Positions 6,624 through 7,334 of a DNA stretch of 7,334 nt are shown in pieces (position 1 is the first letter of the stretch; every line of letters begins with the position of its first letter). Source of the DNA: Spirochaetota bacterium (GTDB lineage: Bacteria > Spirochaetota > Spirochaetia > SZUA-6); the NCBI GenBank assembly GCA_003641675.1, contig QNBI01000093.1, positions 1 to 7,334 of the forward strand. Direction: 5' to 3'. A model generated the notes under the pieces. That model had not been told where the DNA came from. It saw nothing but the letters and a program-made list of their open reading frames with translations, and did no database searches. The position numbers and the translations under genes were made by a program.

Positions 6624-7334
6624 TCAGATTCCCTGAAAAGTAAACCAGAATGTAATTATCTTTGAAGTATCAATAACCCTTAAAAACGTGAGAATTCCGA
6701 TAACGAGGAAAAAAAGTGTGAATATAAGAAGAGCAGGGTAAAGGCTGATTTTTGCCGAGTGTTTTCTTCTAAATATTCTTTTTAAATACAAAAAAAGCAG
6801 AGCTGCTCCCGGGATAAAGAACAGGGTGCCAAATAAATGGGCCATATATGCAGGATTCTGCTGTTTTACTGCTTCGATAGTATTGGAAAGTTTAAACAGG
6901 ACCATATTAAATCTCTGCAGTCTTCCAAGGATAATTAGGACGCCGACAGCAATAAGAAATATTCCGCTGCCGATTTTAATTGCCTTAAGATGGGAGCGTA
7001 TATTCTGCAGTTGTTTTATAAAACTGTTAAAGAAAAGCCCTGCCAGTATGAAAGGAAGCCCGAGTCCTGCCGAATAGGAAGTTAACAGAAAAATACCTGC
7101 TGCTAATTTTCCCGTTGTTCCTGCTAAAAATAAAATGCCTGCAAGGATCGGGCCAACACATGGGGTCCATCCAGCTGCAAAAGCCATTCCAAGCAGAACA
7201 GATCCTACATATCCGCGAGGACTGGATTCAACATGGAACTTCTTTTCTACTTCGAGCATTTTCCAAAAATCAAAGATAAAATTTATTCCTAAGGCTATTA
7301 CAAGTGCACCTGCGACTATATTAACTGTCTTAGA
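6624..7334 (-). CDS. ccdA: CcdA/DsbD-family thiol-disulfide transporter, partial (N-terminus beyond window)
   Basis: The reading frame stays open to the window edge, so the first 236 in-window codons lack the true N-terminus; an internal ATG at 7259 is not the start. The family moves reducing equivalents from cytoplasmic thioredoxin across the inner membrane for cytochrome c maturation or periplasmic disulfide reduction. The fragment starts in a helix (VNIVAGALVIALGINF, 4-19). It then has GMAFAAGWTPCVGPILAG with the second redox cysteine (fragment residue 59), a helix around TSYSAGLGLPFILAG (85-99) and KIGSGIFLIAVGVLIILG (120-137). The first cysteine motif is outside the window. Beyond the usual six-helix core there are about two more hydrophobic segments (about 165-184 and 196-219), a C-terminal extension. 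The SPT-like gene follows after 96 bp on the same strand; no thioredoxin-like partner is visible. Confidence 0.85.
   Translation of the reverse strand, partial: SKTVNIVAGALVIALGINFIFDFWKMLEVEKKFHVESSPRGYVGSVLLGMAFAAGWTPCVGPILAGILFLAGTTGKLAAGIFLLTSYSAGLGLPFILAGLFFNSFIKQLQNIRSHLKAIKIGSGIFLIAVGVLIILGRLQRFNMVLFKLSNTIEAVKQQNPAYMAHLFGTLFFIPGAALLFLYLKRIFRRKHSAKISLYPALLIFTLFFLVIGILTFLRVIDTSKIITFWFTFQGI

Overview
The window runs from the 3' end of a ribosomal RNA operon into a stretch dominated by lipid-metabolism and membrane genes. The organism is a Gram-negative-type bacterium, most likely a spirochaete (Treponema/Spirochaeta-like). The basis is the gene style: a ~630-residue long-chain acyl-CoA ligase without its own intrinsic terminator, a chemoreceptor built on a periplasmic jelly-roll plus seven-helix (7TMR-DISM) membrane part, moderately low GC and very AT-rich gaps. 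This assignment is inference; a BLAST of the 23S segment would settle it.

Layout. Bases 1-409 are the last ~409 nt of 23S rRNA (E. coli position = window position + 2495), followed by a 57-nt spacer, 5S rRNA (about 467-584) and two tandem intrinsic terminators (690-723 and 740-769), all on the + strand. Converging on them is a long-chain fatty acid--CoA ligase (797-2695, -). A 189-bp divergent gap (2696-2884) holds a sigma70-like promoter candidate for the ligase and a sigma28 (FliA)-like element for the methyl-accepting chemotaxis protein (2885-4891, +). That gene meets, stop to stop with 13 bp between, a two-gene unit on the - strand: an alpha-oxoamine synthase most like bacterial serine palmitoyltransferase (5331-6527), directly abutted by a FabZ-type 3-hydroxyacyl-ACP dehydratase (4905-5330). 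Upstream on the same strand is the 3' part of a CcdA/DsbD-family membrane protein (6624 to beyond 7334), cut by the window edge.

How the genes may work together. The oxoamine synthase and dehydratase are translationally adjacent (TAAATG) and likely co-expressed. They suggest an acyl-derived long-chain base (sphingolipid- or sulfonolipid-like) or a related amino-ketone. The acyl-CoA ligase could supply activated acyl chains but lies in a separate transcription unit. The chemoreceptor and the CcdA-like protein have no evident link to lipid synthesis.

Most worth a second look: (i) a 12-nt copy of the canonical 16S 3' tail (TCACCTCCTTTC, the anti-Shine-Dalgarno region) filling the loop of the first rrn terminator; (ii) the SPT-like/FabZ pair; (iii) the sigma28-like element before the chemoreceptor and the unusual features of that receptor.
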